64,000 nucleotides of DNA from Luteococcus japonicus. Lineage in GTDB: Bacteria > Actinomycetota > Actinomycetes > Propionibacteriales > Propionibacteriaceae. Below the pieces are notes generated by a model. The model saw nothing but the letters and a program-made list of their open reading frames with translations. It did no database searches and was not told the origin of the DNA. The stretch covers positions 3,348,001-3,412,000 of the forward strand of contig NZ_RKHG01000001.1 in assembly GCF_003752415.1 (NCBI RefSeq). The letters are read 5' to 3'. Shown piece after piece: positions 1 through 8,600 of this stretch (its first letter is position 1; each line of letters opens with the position of its first letter). The translations under genes were made by a program, and so were the position numbers.

Positions 1-1240
1 CGCCGAGCACGCCCAGCGAGGAGCGTGGCTGATCCGGGTGGATGACCAGCCCGTGGCGCCACACGCCCACCAGGCTGAGGCTGAGGACCAGCAGGGCCAG
101 GACCGCGACCGGACCATTCTGCGCCGGGCCCAGCGGTGGGATCATGCGCAGGTTGAGCCGGGCGACCGCGGGCACCACGATGGCAATCAGCACCAGGGCC
201 ACCACCGGGGTGAAGGCGGGGAAAGTGGTCACCGTCACCAGTGACGGCCACACCGTGCCCAGCCCGATCCCGATGCCGAAGGCCGCGACGACACACGGCA
301 TGTGCCACAGGTAGGTGGTCATCAGCAGGGCATTGACCACCTCCATGGCCCGGCGGACCCCGGGGCGCTCCAGCACGACCAGCCGTCGCCCGGACAGGAG
401 GCCCAGGACCCCGGTCTGCGCCAGGGCCAGCCAGGCCATCGCCACGGTGGGAGGTTGCAGGTTGGAGACCCACCGGGATCCCATGCCCAGCGCCGGCACC
501 GGCCAACCGCCCATCGCCCCGAAGCGCAGGTGGAGCAGCAGCACGATGGCCGTGGTGCCCGCGGCCACGGCGGCGGCAGCGTGCCAGCGGGGGCCGGTGC
601 GCAGGAAGCCCCGCTGGTGGGCTATGCCGATCTGGTGGCAGGCCAACCACACGAAGGCCAGGTTCCAGTACCGGTGGTCCAGCACGCCGGTGGTGATGGT
701 CCACACGTCCACGGCCGTGGCGGCCCCGAACATCACCATGGGCACCAGCCACCACCACCGGTCGTGGAGCCACACCAGGGCGGGGGCCAGCAGGACCACC
801 AGCAGGTAGCTGACCAGGAACCAGAGCAGTTTGGTGAGGTTGTGGCTGATGGTCACCGCATCCTCGAGGTGGCCCAGCCAAGCGGCCCCCGTGCTGGGGA
901 TCGCGAAGAAGGTGATGAAGACCGTGGTGGGGCCGATCAGTCGTCGTCCACGGTTGGCGTAGTAGTGCGCCAGACCGGTGCCACGCTGCCGCATCTTGTC
1001 CACCACCAGCGCATGGGCGAAGCCGCCCGCGACGAAGAACAAGGGCATCACCATCAGCAGCCAGGAGCCGTACCAGCCCCACGGCCCCAGCTCCATGGTA
1101 CGGGCCTGCCAGCCTGTCTCGGTCCGCCCGACCCGCCACGGGCCGGCGTGGAAGCCCACCACCATGCAGACGGCAAGAGCGCGAGCCGCGTCGATCAGCA
1201 GCTCGCGCTCGGTGCCGGTGGGCGGTGCATCGGGGCTCAC
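1..1240 (-). CDS. acyltransferase-3 family membrane protein (3' part cut by window edge)
   Basis: Reading leftwards from a GTG at 1240, the frame stays open to the window edge, giving at least 413 residues with the C-terminus missing. The N-terminal stretch ELLIDAARALAVCMVVGFHA, with a histidine at the end of the first membrane helix, and a second hydrophobic helix around GSWLLMVMPLFFVAGGFAHA are typical of acyltransferase-3 (OafA/NolL-like) integral membrane proteins, which transfer acyl groups to sugars or other cell-surface molecules. The substrate cannot be told from sequence. The ribosome site before 1240 is weak. The next gene on the same strand (ferritin) ends only 24 bases upstream, so co-transcription is possible. 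Confidence 0.75.
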   Translation of the reverse strand, partial: MSPDAPPTGTERELLIDAARALAVCMVVGFHAGPWRVGRTETGWQARTMELGPWGWYGSWLLMVMPLFFVAGGFAHALVVDKMRQRGTGLAHYYANRGRRLIGPTTVFITFFAIPSTGAAWLGHLEDAVTISHNLTKLLWFLVSYLLVVLLAPALVWLHDRWWWLVPMVMFGAATAVDVWTITTGVLDHRYWNLAFVWLACHQIGIAHQRGFLRTGPRWHAAAAVAAGTTAIVLLLHLRFGAMGGWPVPALGMGSRWVSNLQPPTVAMAWLALAQTGVLGLLSGRRLVVLERPGVRRAMEVVNALLMTTYLWHMPCVVAAFGIGIGLGTVWPSLVTVTTFPAFTPVVALVLIAIVVPAVARLNLRMIPPLGPAQNGPVAVLALLVLSLSLVGVWRHGLVIHPDQPRSSLGVLG

Positions 1241-1264
1241 CCGTTCAGGGTAGGGCCCCTCGGT

Positions 1265-1786
1265 TCAGCCCTGGGTGTTCTCCGTGGCCTGGGTGGGGCG
1301 CTGTCCCAGCTCCTGGTCGAGCCGCAACAGGCCTGGGCCGTCGTCATTGATCATCCTGATCCGGCCGATGATCTCGCTGACGGTGGCCTCCTCCTCGAGC
1401 TGCTCCCCGATGAACCAGCTGAGCAGGGGGCGGGAGTCCAGGTCCCCGGCGGCATCGCCCTCCCGGTACAGGTTGCGGATGGACTCGGAGACCTTCTGCT
1501 CGTGCTCCAGTGCAGCGGTGAAGACATCGAGCGGCGTCATCGTCTGCTGGGCCTTCGGTGCGCTGATGGCTCCGATGCGTGGATGGTTGTCCCGGTCCAG
1601 CAGGTGGTCTATGAACTTGTTGGCGTGCACGATCTCCTCGTCGGCCTGGTGGCGCAGCCAGGCGGCCATGCCCGGCAGGTCCTGGGCGTCGACCTCGATG
1701 GCCAGCTGGCGGTAGACGGTGGAGGCCTCCAGTTCGAGGGTGATCTGGTCGTTGAACAGCTTCTCGAGTTCATTGGACATCTTCAT
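1265..1786 (-). CDS. ferritin
   Basis: Encodes about 173 residues with the four-helix ferritin pattern. It has early E residues in NDQITLELEASTVYRQLA, then the ADEEIVHANKFIDHL helix with an E..H metal-binding pair, then EHEQKV and the GEQLEEEATVSEII helix that supplies further metal-ligand glutamates. Bacterial ferritins oxidise ferrous iron and store it in a 24-subunit shell in the cytoplasm. A longer in-frame extension upstream is proline/glycine-rich and unlike ferritin, so I start at the ATG at 1786; the ATG at 1780 (MSNELEK) is equally plausible. It is divergent from the AEC transporter. No iron box could be identified with confidence. Confidence 0.9.
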   Translation of the reverse strand: MKMSNELEKLFNDQITLELEASTVYRQLAIEVDAQDLPGMAAWLRHQADEEIVHANKFIDHLLDRDNHPRIGAISAPKAQQTMTPLDVFTAALEHEQKVSESIRNLYREGDAAGDLDSRPLLSWFIGEQLEEEATVSEIIGRIRMINDDGPGLLRLDQELGQRPTQATENTQG

Positions 1787-1919
1787 GGGTCCAGCCTGCA
1801 ACGGCGCAGGGCCAGGGAAAAGGAATTTGGCCAAGGGCGAACTGGCGATGGGGCGAGGCGGCGGGGCCCATGGTGGTCATGGTCCGCAAGCCCCGCGGTG
1901 GCCGCCTAGGGTTGGAAGG

Positions 1920-2867
1920 GTGACGGCCGTTCTGGGGGGATTCTTCGCGATCTGGGCCGTCGTGGCCGTGGGCATGCTGTTGGCCCACCTGCGCATCCTC
2001 GACGCCGGCTCTCAGCTGATCCTGAGCAAGCTCAGTTTCTTCGCCGGCAGTCCGGCCCTGATGCTGACGATGATGGCGACGGCCGACCTCAAACGAATCT
2101 TCGCCTGGAACCTGCTGGTGACCGTGCTCGCCACCCTCACCACCGGAGCCCTGGCACTGGCGCTGCTGCGGCTGGTGCTGCGCGAGCCCGACCAGAGGCG
2201 CCCCTCGATGGGGCACACCGTGATTGCCGTCTTCTGCGCCTGCTATGTCAATGCCGGCAACATGGGCCTGCCGATTGCGTCCTATGTGCTGCACGACGTG
2301 ACATGGATCGCGCCCCTGCTGCTGGTACAGGTGGCCGTGCTCCAGCCCCTCGGCCTTGCCTTCCTGGACATCGAGGCGGCCCGCGACGGGGGAGGTCCCC
2401 TCTCGCGTCGGCAGAACCTGCTGGTGCCGCTGCGCAACCCGATGACCCTCGGAGTGCTCGCAGGACTGGCCCTCAACCTCACCGGCGTCACCATCCCGCA
2501 ATGGCTGGACACCCCGCTGACCATGCTCGGTGGTCTGGCCGTGCCCACGATGCTGATCGCCTTCGGTGTCTCCCTGCGCCTGGGGCCGCTTCCGGGACGT
2601 GGGCCGCAGTTCACGGAGACCCTGGTCCTGTGTGCGCTGAAGCTCCTCGTCCAGCCTCTGGTGGCCCTGGCGCTGGCCCGGGCCTTCGCCCTCGACGCCG
2701 TGACGACCCTGGCCGTGATGGTGCTGGCCGGGCTCCCGACCGCGCAGAACATCTTCAGCCATGCGGTGCGCTACCAGCGTCAGGTGGTGCTGGCCCGTGA
2801 CGTGGTCTTCATCACCTCCGTGTGCTCCATCCCCACCATCATGGCGATGGCCGTACTGCTGGGGTGA
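1920..2867 (+). CDS. AEC family transporter (auxin efflux carrier-like permease)
   Basis: A 315-residue, strongly hydrophobic protein starting at a GTG (VTAVLGGFFAIWAVVAVGMLL) just after the purine-rich stretch TTGGAAGGG. It shows the two-half pattern of the AEC/BART family: roughly ten helices with a more polar central linker (about residues 150-175) and NxGN/GLPIA motifs (YVNAGNMGLPIASYVL) in the first half and LPTAQNIFSHA in the second. Family members export malate, other organic acids or uncharacterised anions. The substrate is unknown here. An upstream in-frame extension to 1719 overlaps the ferritin gene antisense and is not credible. The YbjN-like gene follows 25 bases downstream but seems to have its own promoter. 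Confidence 0.85.
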   Translation: MTAVLGGFFAIWAVVAVGMLLAHLRILDAGSQLILSKLSFFAGSPALMLTMMATADLKRIFAWNLLVTVLATLTTGALALALLRLVLREPDQRRPSMGHTVIAVFCACYVNAGNMGLPIASYVLHDVTWIAPLLLVQVAVLQPLGLAFLDIEAARDGGGPLSRRQNLLVPLRNPMTLGVLAGLALNLTGVTIPQWLDTPLTMLGGLAVPTMLIAFGVSLRLGPLPGRGPQFTETLVLCALKLLVQPLVALALARAFALDAVTTLAVMVLAGLPTAQNIFSHAVRYQRQVVLARDVVFITSVCSIPTIMAMAVLLG

Positions 2868-2879
2868 GCCGCGCTGTAC

Positions 2880-2885
2880 TAGGTT
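2880..2885 (+). promoter_or_regulatory. -10 box TAGGTT of a leaderless promoter
   Basis: TAGGTT fits the actinobacterial TAnnnT -10 element and lies exactly 7 bases before the ATG of the YbjN-like gene, so transcription probably begins at the start codon. No Shine-Dalgarno sequence is present, which supports a leaderless mRNA. Confidence 0.6.
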
Positions 2886-2892
2886 TGCCAAC

Positions 2893-3870
2893 ATGGACGA
2901 GGAACTGGTCAGCACCGACGGATTCGACTTCGATGCGAGCACCGCACAGGCGTGGAAGCTCTTCGGTGAACGGCTGGCCGAGGTGGTCTCGATGATCGAG
3001 GACGGTGCCAGCCTGCGGGTGGACACCGTGGCCCCGGACACCCAGACGGCCCCCTTCGTCTGCTTCACCTGTGGTCAGCGCGCGAGCCGTGAGGAGCAAC
3101 CTGTGGTGCTCGTCGAGGCCTCCAGCAATGCCGTGCTGGGCGATGGCCACCAACTGACGACCGCCCAGTTGGACCAGCTCGAGGCCCTCGGCTGGCAGCC
3201 CCCGACCACCGACCAGCCCCACCCGACCGCGAACTTCTGGGCCGAGGAGATCCAGGACGACAGTGACAGGCTGGCCGAGCTGGCCGTCGACACCCTGCGC
3301 GATGTCTTCGGCGTGCAGCACCCGGTCTTCCTCGTTCCCGACCAGCTGGCCGAGATCCTCGCGCCGTCGGCCGCGGTTCGCGAGGAGCTGGACGGTAGCG
3401 AGGCACGCATGGAGTCGGGGCCGGCCGAGGCCCACGACTTCGTGGCCGTCACCGCCCGGGACCGCGATGAACTGCACTCCTTGGTGCGCACCGAGCTCAC
3501 CCACATGTTCGGTCACGAGCCGATCGTCGACGACGAGGGGGACTTCGCCATCCGGGTGGGCTCCTCGATGGTCTTCGTGCGCTGTGCACCCGATGGCCGG
3601 GAGGTGCTGCTCTTCTCAGCCCTCGTCCACGACCTCGAGGGTCGTGGACGGGCGGTCGAGGTGCTCAATGACCTGAACTCGGAATCCCGGTTCGGGCGCT
3701 TCTCGCTCTACCGGGACCGGGTCTTCGTCACCATGAGCCTGCTCACCCGGCCCTTCGTGCCGGCCCACCTGCACGAGGGCGTCCGGATCATCACCCAGAT
3801 CGCCGACGGGATCGACGACGACCTGGCGGCCAAGCTGCGCGGGCGGGTCACCTTCACCGAGCAGGACTGA
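2893..3870 (+). CDS. YbjN domain-containing protein
   Basis: A 325-residue acidic soluble protein without signal peptide or membrane segments. The C-terminal half (from about residue 200, ending around PAHLHEGVRIITQIADGID) has the alpha/beta pattern of the YbjN / type III secretion chaperone-like fold found in many actinobacterial proteins of unknown role. The N-terminal 110 residues include a CxxC pair (FTCGQR is only half of one, so a metal site is not supported). No enzymatic motif is visible. It has its own leaderless-type promoter. It could be a chaperone or adaptor, but no function can be assigned from context. Confidence 0.7.
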   Translation: MDEELVSTDGFDFDASTAQAWKLFGERLAEVVSMIEDGASLRVDTVAPDTQTAPFVCFTCGQRASREEQPVVLVEASSNAVLGDGHQLTTAQLDQLEALGWQPPTTDQPHPTANFWAEEIQDDSDRLAELAVDTLRDVFGVQHPVFLVPDQLAEILAPSAAVREELDGSEARMESGPAEAHDFVAVTARDRDELHSLVRTELTHMFGHEPIVDDEGDFAIRVGSSMVFVRCAPDGREVLLFSALVHDLEGRGRAVEVLNDLNSESRFGRFSLYRDRVFVTMSLLTRPFVPAHLHEGVRIITQIADGIDDDLAAKLRGRVTFTEQD

Positions 3871-3947
3871 TCCGGATACGATCGGGTGGACGGGGTTTGC
3901 CCGAGGGACCGGGCGGGCCACGATCCTGACGAGGAGGGATGATCGGC

Positions 3948-4340
3948 ATGGTGCAGGGTCATTTCGAACAGCTGGATGCCGCCGAGTGCGCCCAGCTGCT
4001 GCGCGAGGCGAGCATCGGGAGGGTGGCCTTCGTCGGGCCGGACGGCATGACCGTCTTGCCCCTGGCCTATGCGGTCGACGGTGAGGACATCATCCTGCGC
4101 ACCGCCGCCGGTACCCAGCTGGCGAGTCTTGGCGCGGGCACTCCGGTCGCCTTCGAGGTGGACGAGTTCGATCCCGAGGTGCGCAATGGTTGGAGCGTGC
4201 TGGCGCGGGGGCGGCTCGGCGTCCTCGACCCATCGCGGGAAGTGCGTGAGGTGCCCGAGCCCTTTGTTCCCGGTGAACGCGAGGTACTCGTGACACTGGC
4301 CGTGGAGAGCCTTTCCGGACGAGCCGTCTCCGGGGACTGA
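3948..4340 (+). CDS. pyridoxamine 5'-phosphate oxidase-like flavoprotein
   Basis: About 130 residues forming one split beta-barrel domain: ECAQLLREASIGRVAFVG, then MTVLPLAYAVDGEDIILRTAAG, then VAFEVDEFDP and GWSVLARGRLGVL. This is the classic order of strands in the PPOX/Rv1155-like flavin-binding family, whose members bind FMN or F420. The substrate is not deducible. The GAGGAGG ribosome site at 3931-3937 touches an ATG at 3939 but sits about 10 bases before the ATG at 3948, so I use 3948. It is followed 10 bases later by the universal stress protein, with which it probably forms an operon. Such pairs are common in stress/dormancy-type loci of actinobacteria. Confidence 0.85.
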   Translation: MVQGHFEQLDAAECAQLLREASIGRVAFVGPDGMTVLPLAYAVDGEDIILRTAAGTQLASLGAGTPVAFEVDEFDPEVRNGWSVLARGRLGVLDPSREVREVPEPFVPGEREVLVTLAVESLSGRAVSGD

Positions 4341-4350
4341 GGAGGAAGAC

Positions 4351-5217
4351 ATGAGCAGCGATTCCGTTCACGAAAGCCCTGAGCTGTCCGGCCCGCGCGT
4401 CCTGGTGGGCGTCGACGGGTCCGAGGATGGCCTGCGGGCCGTGCGCTACGGCGCCCGGGCCGCCCGGTTGGGCCGCGCCACCCTGCATCTGGTGCACGCC
4501 GTGGACGATGCGGTGATGGCGGGTGCCTGGGGTGTCGTCTATGACCCGAGTGCCCTGCAGGAGGCGGGGGAGCACGCCAACCAGGCCGCGCGCGCTGCGG
4601 CCCTCGAAGCGGGGCTGGACGCGCAGCAGGTGCACGACGAAGTGGTGCTGGGCAATGCCGCCGCGGTGCTGGCCCGGTTGAGCGAGGGCGCCGACCTGCT
4701 GGTCACGGGGCGTCGTTCCGTGAGCGGCCTGGAACGCATGTTCATCGGGTCGACCAGCGTCGCCCTGGCCGATGCGGCGCAGTGCCCACTGGTGGTCATC
4801 TCTGCGGCCGCGACTCCGGGAGCCACTGGCGGGCAGAACCACATTGCGGTGGGCATTGACGCGGAGAGCCACTCGCCGAACACCCTGGGGTGGGCGTTGG
4901 CCGAGGCCGAGGCCCGTGGGGCGCGGCTGACGGTGGCCCATGTCTCCCGGCAGGAGGGCCGGGCGGGACAGGTGGATGAGGTGGCGCGCCGGGCCATCGA
5001 CGAGCTCCTGGAGCCCCTGCGGGTCTCCCATCCGCTGGTGGATGTGCAGGTGCAGGTCTCGCACGGCAATCCCGTCGACGAGCTGGTGGACCTGTCCGGT
5101 CAGGTGGACCTGCTGGTCCTCGGCGTGCAGCGGCCCAAGCTGCTGGGAATCCACCTCGGAGGCGTGATGCGCGCCGTGCTGGCGCATGCCCAGAGCCCCG
5201 TGGCACTGGTGAAGTGA
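4351..5217 (+). CDS. universal stress protein with two Usp domains
   Basis: A 288-residue cytoplasmic protein built from two Usp domains. Domain 1 (about residues 14-145) opens with RVLVGVDGSEDGLRA and closes with the ATP-binding signature GRRSVSGLERMFIGSTSVALA (G-x2-G-x9-G-S/T type). Domain 2 (about 158-288) opens with HIAVGIDAESHSPN and ends LVLGVQRPKLLGIHLGGVMRAVLAHAQ, a more degenerate binding loop. The first domain is therefore the likely nucleotide binder. Tandem Usp proteins of this size are typical of actinobacteria and are induced by hypoxia or stationary phase. A good site, GAGGAGGAAG, precedes the ATG. Its stop codon lies inside the palindrome at 5215-5226. Confidence 0.92.
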   Translation: MSSDSVHESPELSGPRVLVGVDGSEDGLRAVRYGARAARLGRATLHLVHAVDDAVMAGAWGVVYDPSALQEAGEHANQAARAAALEAGLDAQQVHDEVVLGNAAAVLARLSEGADLLVTGRRSVSGLERMFIGSTSVALADAAQCPLVVISAAATPGATGGQNHIAVGIDAESHSPNTLGWALAEAEARGARLTVAHVSRQEGRAGQVDEVARRAIDELLEPLRVSHPLVDVQVQVSHGNPVDELVDLSGQVDLLVLGVQRPKLLGIHLGGVMRAVLAHAQSPVALVK

Positions 5218-5226
5218 CAATTATCA
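5215..5226. promoter_or_regulatory. imperfect palindrome TGACAATTATCA, possible operator
   Basis: TGACAATTATCA is a 12-base palindrome with one mismatched pair (positions 4 and 9). It is AT-rich in a GC-rich setting and begins with the stop codon of the universal stress gene. It could be a regulator binding site for the downstream intergenic transcript. No family is assigned. Confidence 0.25.
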
Positions 5227-5410
5227 CACGGCTGGATGTGTCCCCTGATCTCGTGACATGAGGCCTCGGCGCGGCGTGAACGAGGAATTGAAATACCTAG
5301 TCAGGGCCGCGGCCTTGTGGGTGCTCGGGGTGTTGGCTGCGCTCCCGGGCTCCAGCGCGTTCAACGTTAACTTGTCATCAGATTTGATGAACGTGAAACT
5401 GGTCATGTTC

Positions 5411-5620
5411 GAAGGGCACCCGATCGGGGGAGACGGTGCCAGTCATCCGGTTCGGGGGAACCGGTGGCGGTGGAGTGGCCGGATCGGGGGATCGACCACT
5501 CGGGTCTCATCGGGGGATGGGCCTGGGCCGCCCGCAACAATTGCACACGAGCTCGTCCTTCGGGGGAATGGCGAGTTGACGTGATGACGGGTCCGCTGGC
5601 GAGAGCCACCGGGCCCGTCA
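5411..5620 (+). ncRNA. candidate structured RNA with five GGGG-loop hairpins and a terminal long hairpin
   Basis: The octamer TCGGGGGA occurs five times (5424, 5452, 5484, 5510, 5560), each time in or near the apex of an inverted repeat. The hairpins are GGCACC..GGTGCC around copy 1; CCGGTTC-GGGG-GAACCGG; GATC-GGGG-GATC inside GAGTGG..CCACTC; CATC-GGGG-GATG extended by GGTC..GGCC; and CTCGTCCTTC-GGGG-GAATGGCGAG with a single mismatch. A 15-base-pair hairpin with a GAGA loop follows at 5586-5619. Several stems contain T opposite G, which pair as G-U only if the plus strand is the RNA; on the minus strand they would be A-C mismatches. I infer a plus-strand small RNA or long leader. The promoter, exact ends and function are unknown. 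Confidence 0.45.
5586..5619 (+). terminator. strong hairpin, likely terminator of the candidate RNA
   Basis: GACGGGTCCGCTGGC pairs with GCCACCGGGCCCGTC across a GAGA loop: 15 positions with one C-C mismatch and one G-U pair. No T tract follows, which is common for actinobacterial terminators. It separates the hairpin series from the hrpA promoter. Confidence 0.5.
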
Positions 5621-5652
5621 GTGCGTTGTGTGAATTGGCTTGCGCCCGACCG

Positions 5653-5658
5653 TAGTCT
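5653..5658 (+). promoter_or_regulatory. -10 box TAGTCT of the hrpA promoter
   Basis: TAGTCT lies 9 bases before the hrpA ATG and there is no recognisable ribosome site, so the transcript is probably leaderless or has only a couple of leader bases. Confidence 0.5.
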
Positions 5659-5667
5659 TGACGGGTC

Positions 5668-8600
5668 ATGACAGAACCTCGCCAGATGCCCGAACCCCGC
5701 CTGGAATTCGACCCGTCGCTGCCGATTGCCGAGCACGCCGACGAGATCGCCGCATTCATCCGCGAGCACCAGGTGGTTGTCGTCGCCGGCGAGACCGGAT
5801 CGGGCAAGACCACCCAGATCCCCAAGATCTGCCTGGCGCTGGGCCGCGGCCGCATCGCCCACACCCAGCCCCGTAGGATCGCTGCTCGCACGGTGGCCGA
5901 ACGGATCGCGGAGGAGTGCGACACACCGCTGGGGGATCTGGTCGGCTACCAGGTGCGCTTCACCCGCAAGGCCGGCAAGGACACCCGGGTCAAGGTGATG
6001 ACCGACGGCGTCCTGCTCGCCGAGATCACCCACGACAGGGACCTGCGGCGCTACGACACGATCATCATCGACGAGGCGCACGAACGCAGCCTGAACATTG
6101 ACTTCCTGCTCGGTTACCTCAAGCAGCTGCTGCCCAGGCGCCCGGAGCTCAGGGTCATCGTCACCTCCGCCACCATCGACACCGCTCGTTTCGCCGAGCA
6201 CTTCAGCAACACGGCGGGCGAGCCGGCCCCCGTGATCGAGGTCAGCGGCCGTACCCATCCGGTCGAGATGCGCTACCGGCCGCTGGTGGCGGACGGGGAG
6301 ACCGCCGAGGTGGCCGACCAGATCGACGGGATCTGCAAGGCCGTCACCGAACTGTCCCGCGAGGGGGCCGGGGACATCCTGGTCTTCCTGTCCGGCGAGC
6401 GGGAGATCCGCGATGCCGCCGAAGCCGTGAACGGCCTCAAGCTGTCCGACACCGAGGTCCTTCCCCTCTACGCGCGGCTCAGCGCCGCCGAGCAGCACCG
6501 TGTCTTCACCGCGCACACCGGCCGACGCGTGGTGCTGGCCACCAATGTGGCTGAGACCTCCATCACCGTGCCGGGCATCCGTTACGTGATCGATCCGGGC
6601 ATGGCCCGCATCTCTCGCTACTCGGCACGCACCAAGGTGCAGCGGCTGCCCATCGAGCCGGTCAGCCAGGCCAGCGCCAACCAGCGCTCCGGGCGTTGCG
6701 GTCGCGTCGCGCCGGGCATCGCGATCCGTCTGTACAGCGAGCAGGACTTCCTGGCCCGGCCGGAATTCACCGAGCCGGAAATCCTGCGCACCAACCTGGC
6801 CAGCGTGATCCTGCAGATGGCCGAGGCAGGGCTGGGTGACATCGGCTCCTTCCCCTTCGTCGAGGCCCCGGACCGTGGCCAGATCACCGACGGCCTGCGG
6901 CTGCTCGACGAGCTGGGTGCCCTGAAGCCAGGAAGCCATTCGCATCCGAAGCTGACCAGGGTGGGGCACCGGTTGGCCCGGATCCCGCTCGACCCACGGC
7001 TGGGCCGGATGCTGCTGGAGGCTGAACGGCAGGGCTGCGTGCGGGAGGTGCAGGTGCTGGTGGCGGGCCTGGCCATTCCCGACGTCCGCGAACGGCCTGC
7101 GGAGAAGCGGGAGCAGGCGGACCAGCTGCACCGCCGCTTCTGGACCGCGGTGATGCCGCAGCCCGAGCCCGAGCCCGAGGCATCCGAGGGGCCGAAGCGT
7201 CACACCGCCCACACTCGCGCCGCGGAACGCGTGGCCGCCAGTGGTGGCGAACCCGATTCCGGTGGCGACATCATGGCGATGCTGCGTCTGTGGGACTACC
7301 TGCGCTCCCAGAAGAAGGCCCTGTCCGGCAACGCCTTCCGACGGATGTGCCGCGACGAGTTCATCCACTTCCTGCGGGTGCGGGAATGGGAGGACCTGCA
7401 CACCCAGCTGCGCGACATCTCCAAGGAGATCGGGCTGGAGCGCAACAGTGCGCCGGCCCCCGCGGACAAGGTGCTCACCGCCGTCCTGGCAGGCCTGCTG
7501 GGGCACGTCGGGTTGGCCGACCTGCGGGAGCAGGACCAGCCGAAGAAGGACCGCAATGGCAAGCGTCGGCGTCCCGGTCCCAGGGAGTACCTGGGGGCCA
7601 GGGGGGCACGCTTCGCGATCCAGCCCGGTTCGGCGCTGGCCAAGAACCCGCCGCCGCTGGTGATGGCCGTCGAACTGGTGGAGACCAGCCGGCTCTGGGC
7701 CCGCACGGTGGCCGCCATCACCGCCGAACAGGTGGAGGAGGTGGCTGGTGACCTGCTCAAGCGCAGCTATTCGGAGCCGCACTGGTCCACGAACTCCGGT
7801 TCGGTGGTGGCCTACGAGAAGGTCACCCTCTACGGGGTGCCGGTCATCGCAGAACGTCCGGTCAGCTATGCCCGGATCGACCCTGTCGTCGCGCGTGAGA
7901 TCTTCATCCGTTCCGCGCTGGTTGAGGGGCAGTGGCGTACCCGGCATCACTTCTTCCACCACAACCGCAAGGTCCGCGAGCAGGCCGAGGAACTGGAGGA
8001 GCGCAGCCGCCGCCGGGACATCACCGTCGACGACCAGCAGATCTTCGACTTCTACGACGCCCGGATCCCCGCCGAGGTGGTCAGCGTCCAGCACCTCGAC
8101 GCATGGCTGCGTCGGCTCCCGGACAAGCGGCTGCTCGAGATGGGCATGGATGACCTGCTGGCCCCCGAGGCCGACCAGGTGGACGCCGGAGACTTCCCGG
8201 ACCACTGGGTGGTGCCCGCCAGGGATGGTGGCGAACTGCGTTTCGACATCGACTACGTCTTCGACCCGGGCAGCGGCCACGACGGTGTCACCGTGGCGAT
8301 CCCGCTGGCACAGCTCAACCAGATCAGCGCCGAGCCCTTCAGCTGGCAGGTGCCGGGCCTGCGGCACGAACTGGCCACCGAGCTCATCCGGGCCCTGCCC
8401 AAGAGCGTGCGGACCAGCTTCGTGCCCGCTCCCAACCATGCGCGCGCGGCATTGGACTGGCTCGACGAGATGGCCAAGGTCGGTCAGGGGCCGGACCACT
8501 CCACGCGCTTCTGCGACGAACTGGGACGGGCACTGCGCCAGCTGACCTCGGTGACGGTGGAGCCGCAGCAATGGAGTCCCGATGCCGTTCCCGACCACCT

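Larger units (their letters stand above)
5218..5667. other. 450-base intergenic region without a convincing gene
   Basis: This is the longest gene-free stretch of the window. Its first part (5218-5400) holds AT-rich patches, including a TCATCA-GATT-TGATGA dyad at 5379-5394 next to AACGTT and GTTAAC palindromes. Its second part (5411-5620) holds a series of hairpins described separately. The last 45 bases contain the promoter of hrpA. Short open frames here lack ribosome sites and show no coding bias or family resemblance. Confidence 0.6.

Noticed and set aside
302-1909. Long plus-strand frame of 535 codons antisense to the acyltransferase and ferritin genes
   Set aside because: Composition (Gly, His, Gln, Arg, Pro-rich) is that of an antisense shadow in GC-rich DNA; the minus-strand products match known families.
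5258-5584. Plus-strand open frame of 108 codons in the intergenic region, with a hydrophobic stretch near its start
   Set aside because: No ribosome site, no family resemblance, glycine/arginine-rich low-complexity second half, and it overlaps the hairpin array, whose structure explains the sequence better.
5411-5620. CRISPR array suggested by the repeated TCGGGGGA
   Set aside because: Repeats are only 8 bases, spacing is irregular (26-50 bases), stems differ between copies and no cas genes are present.
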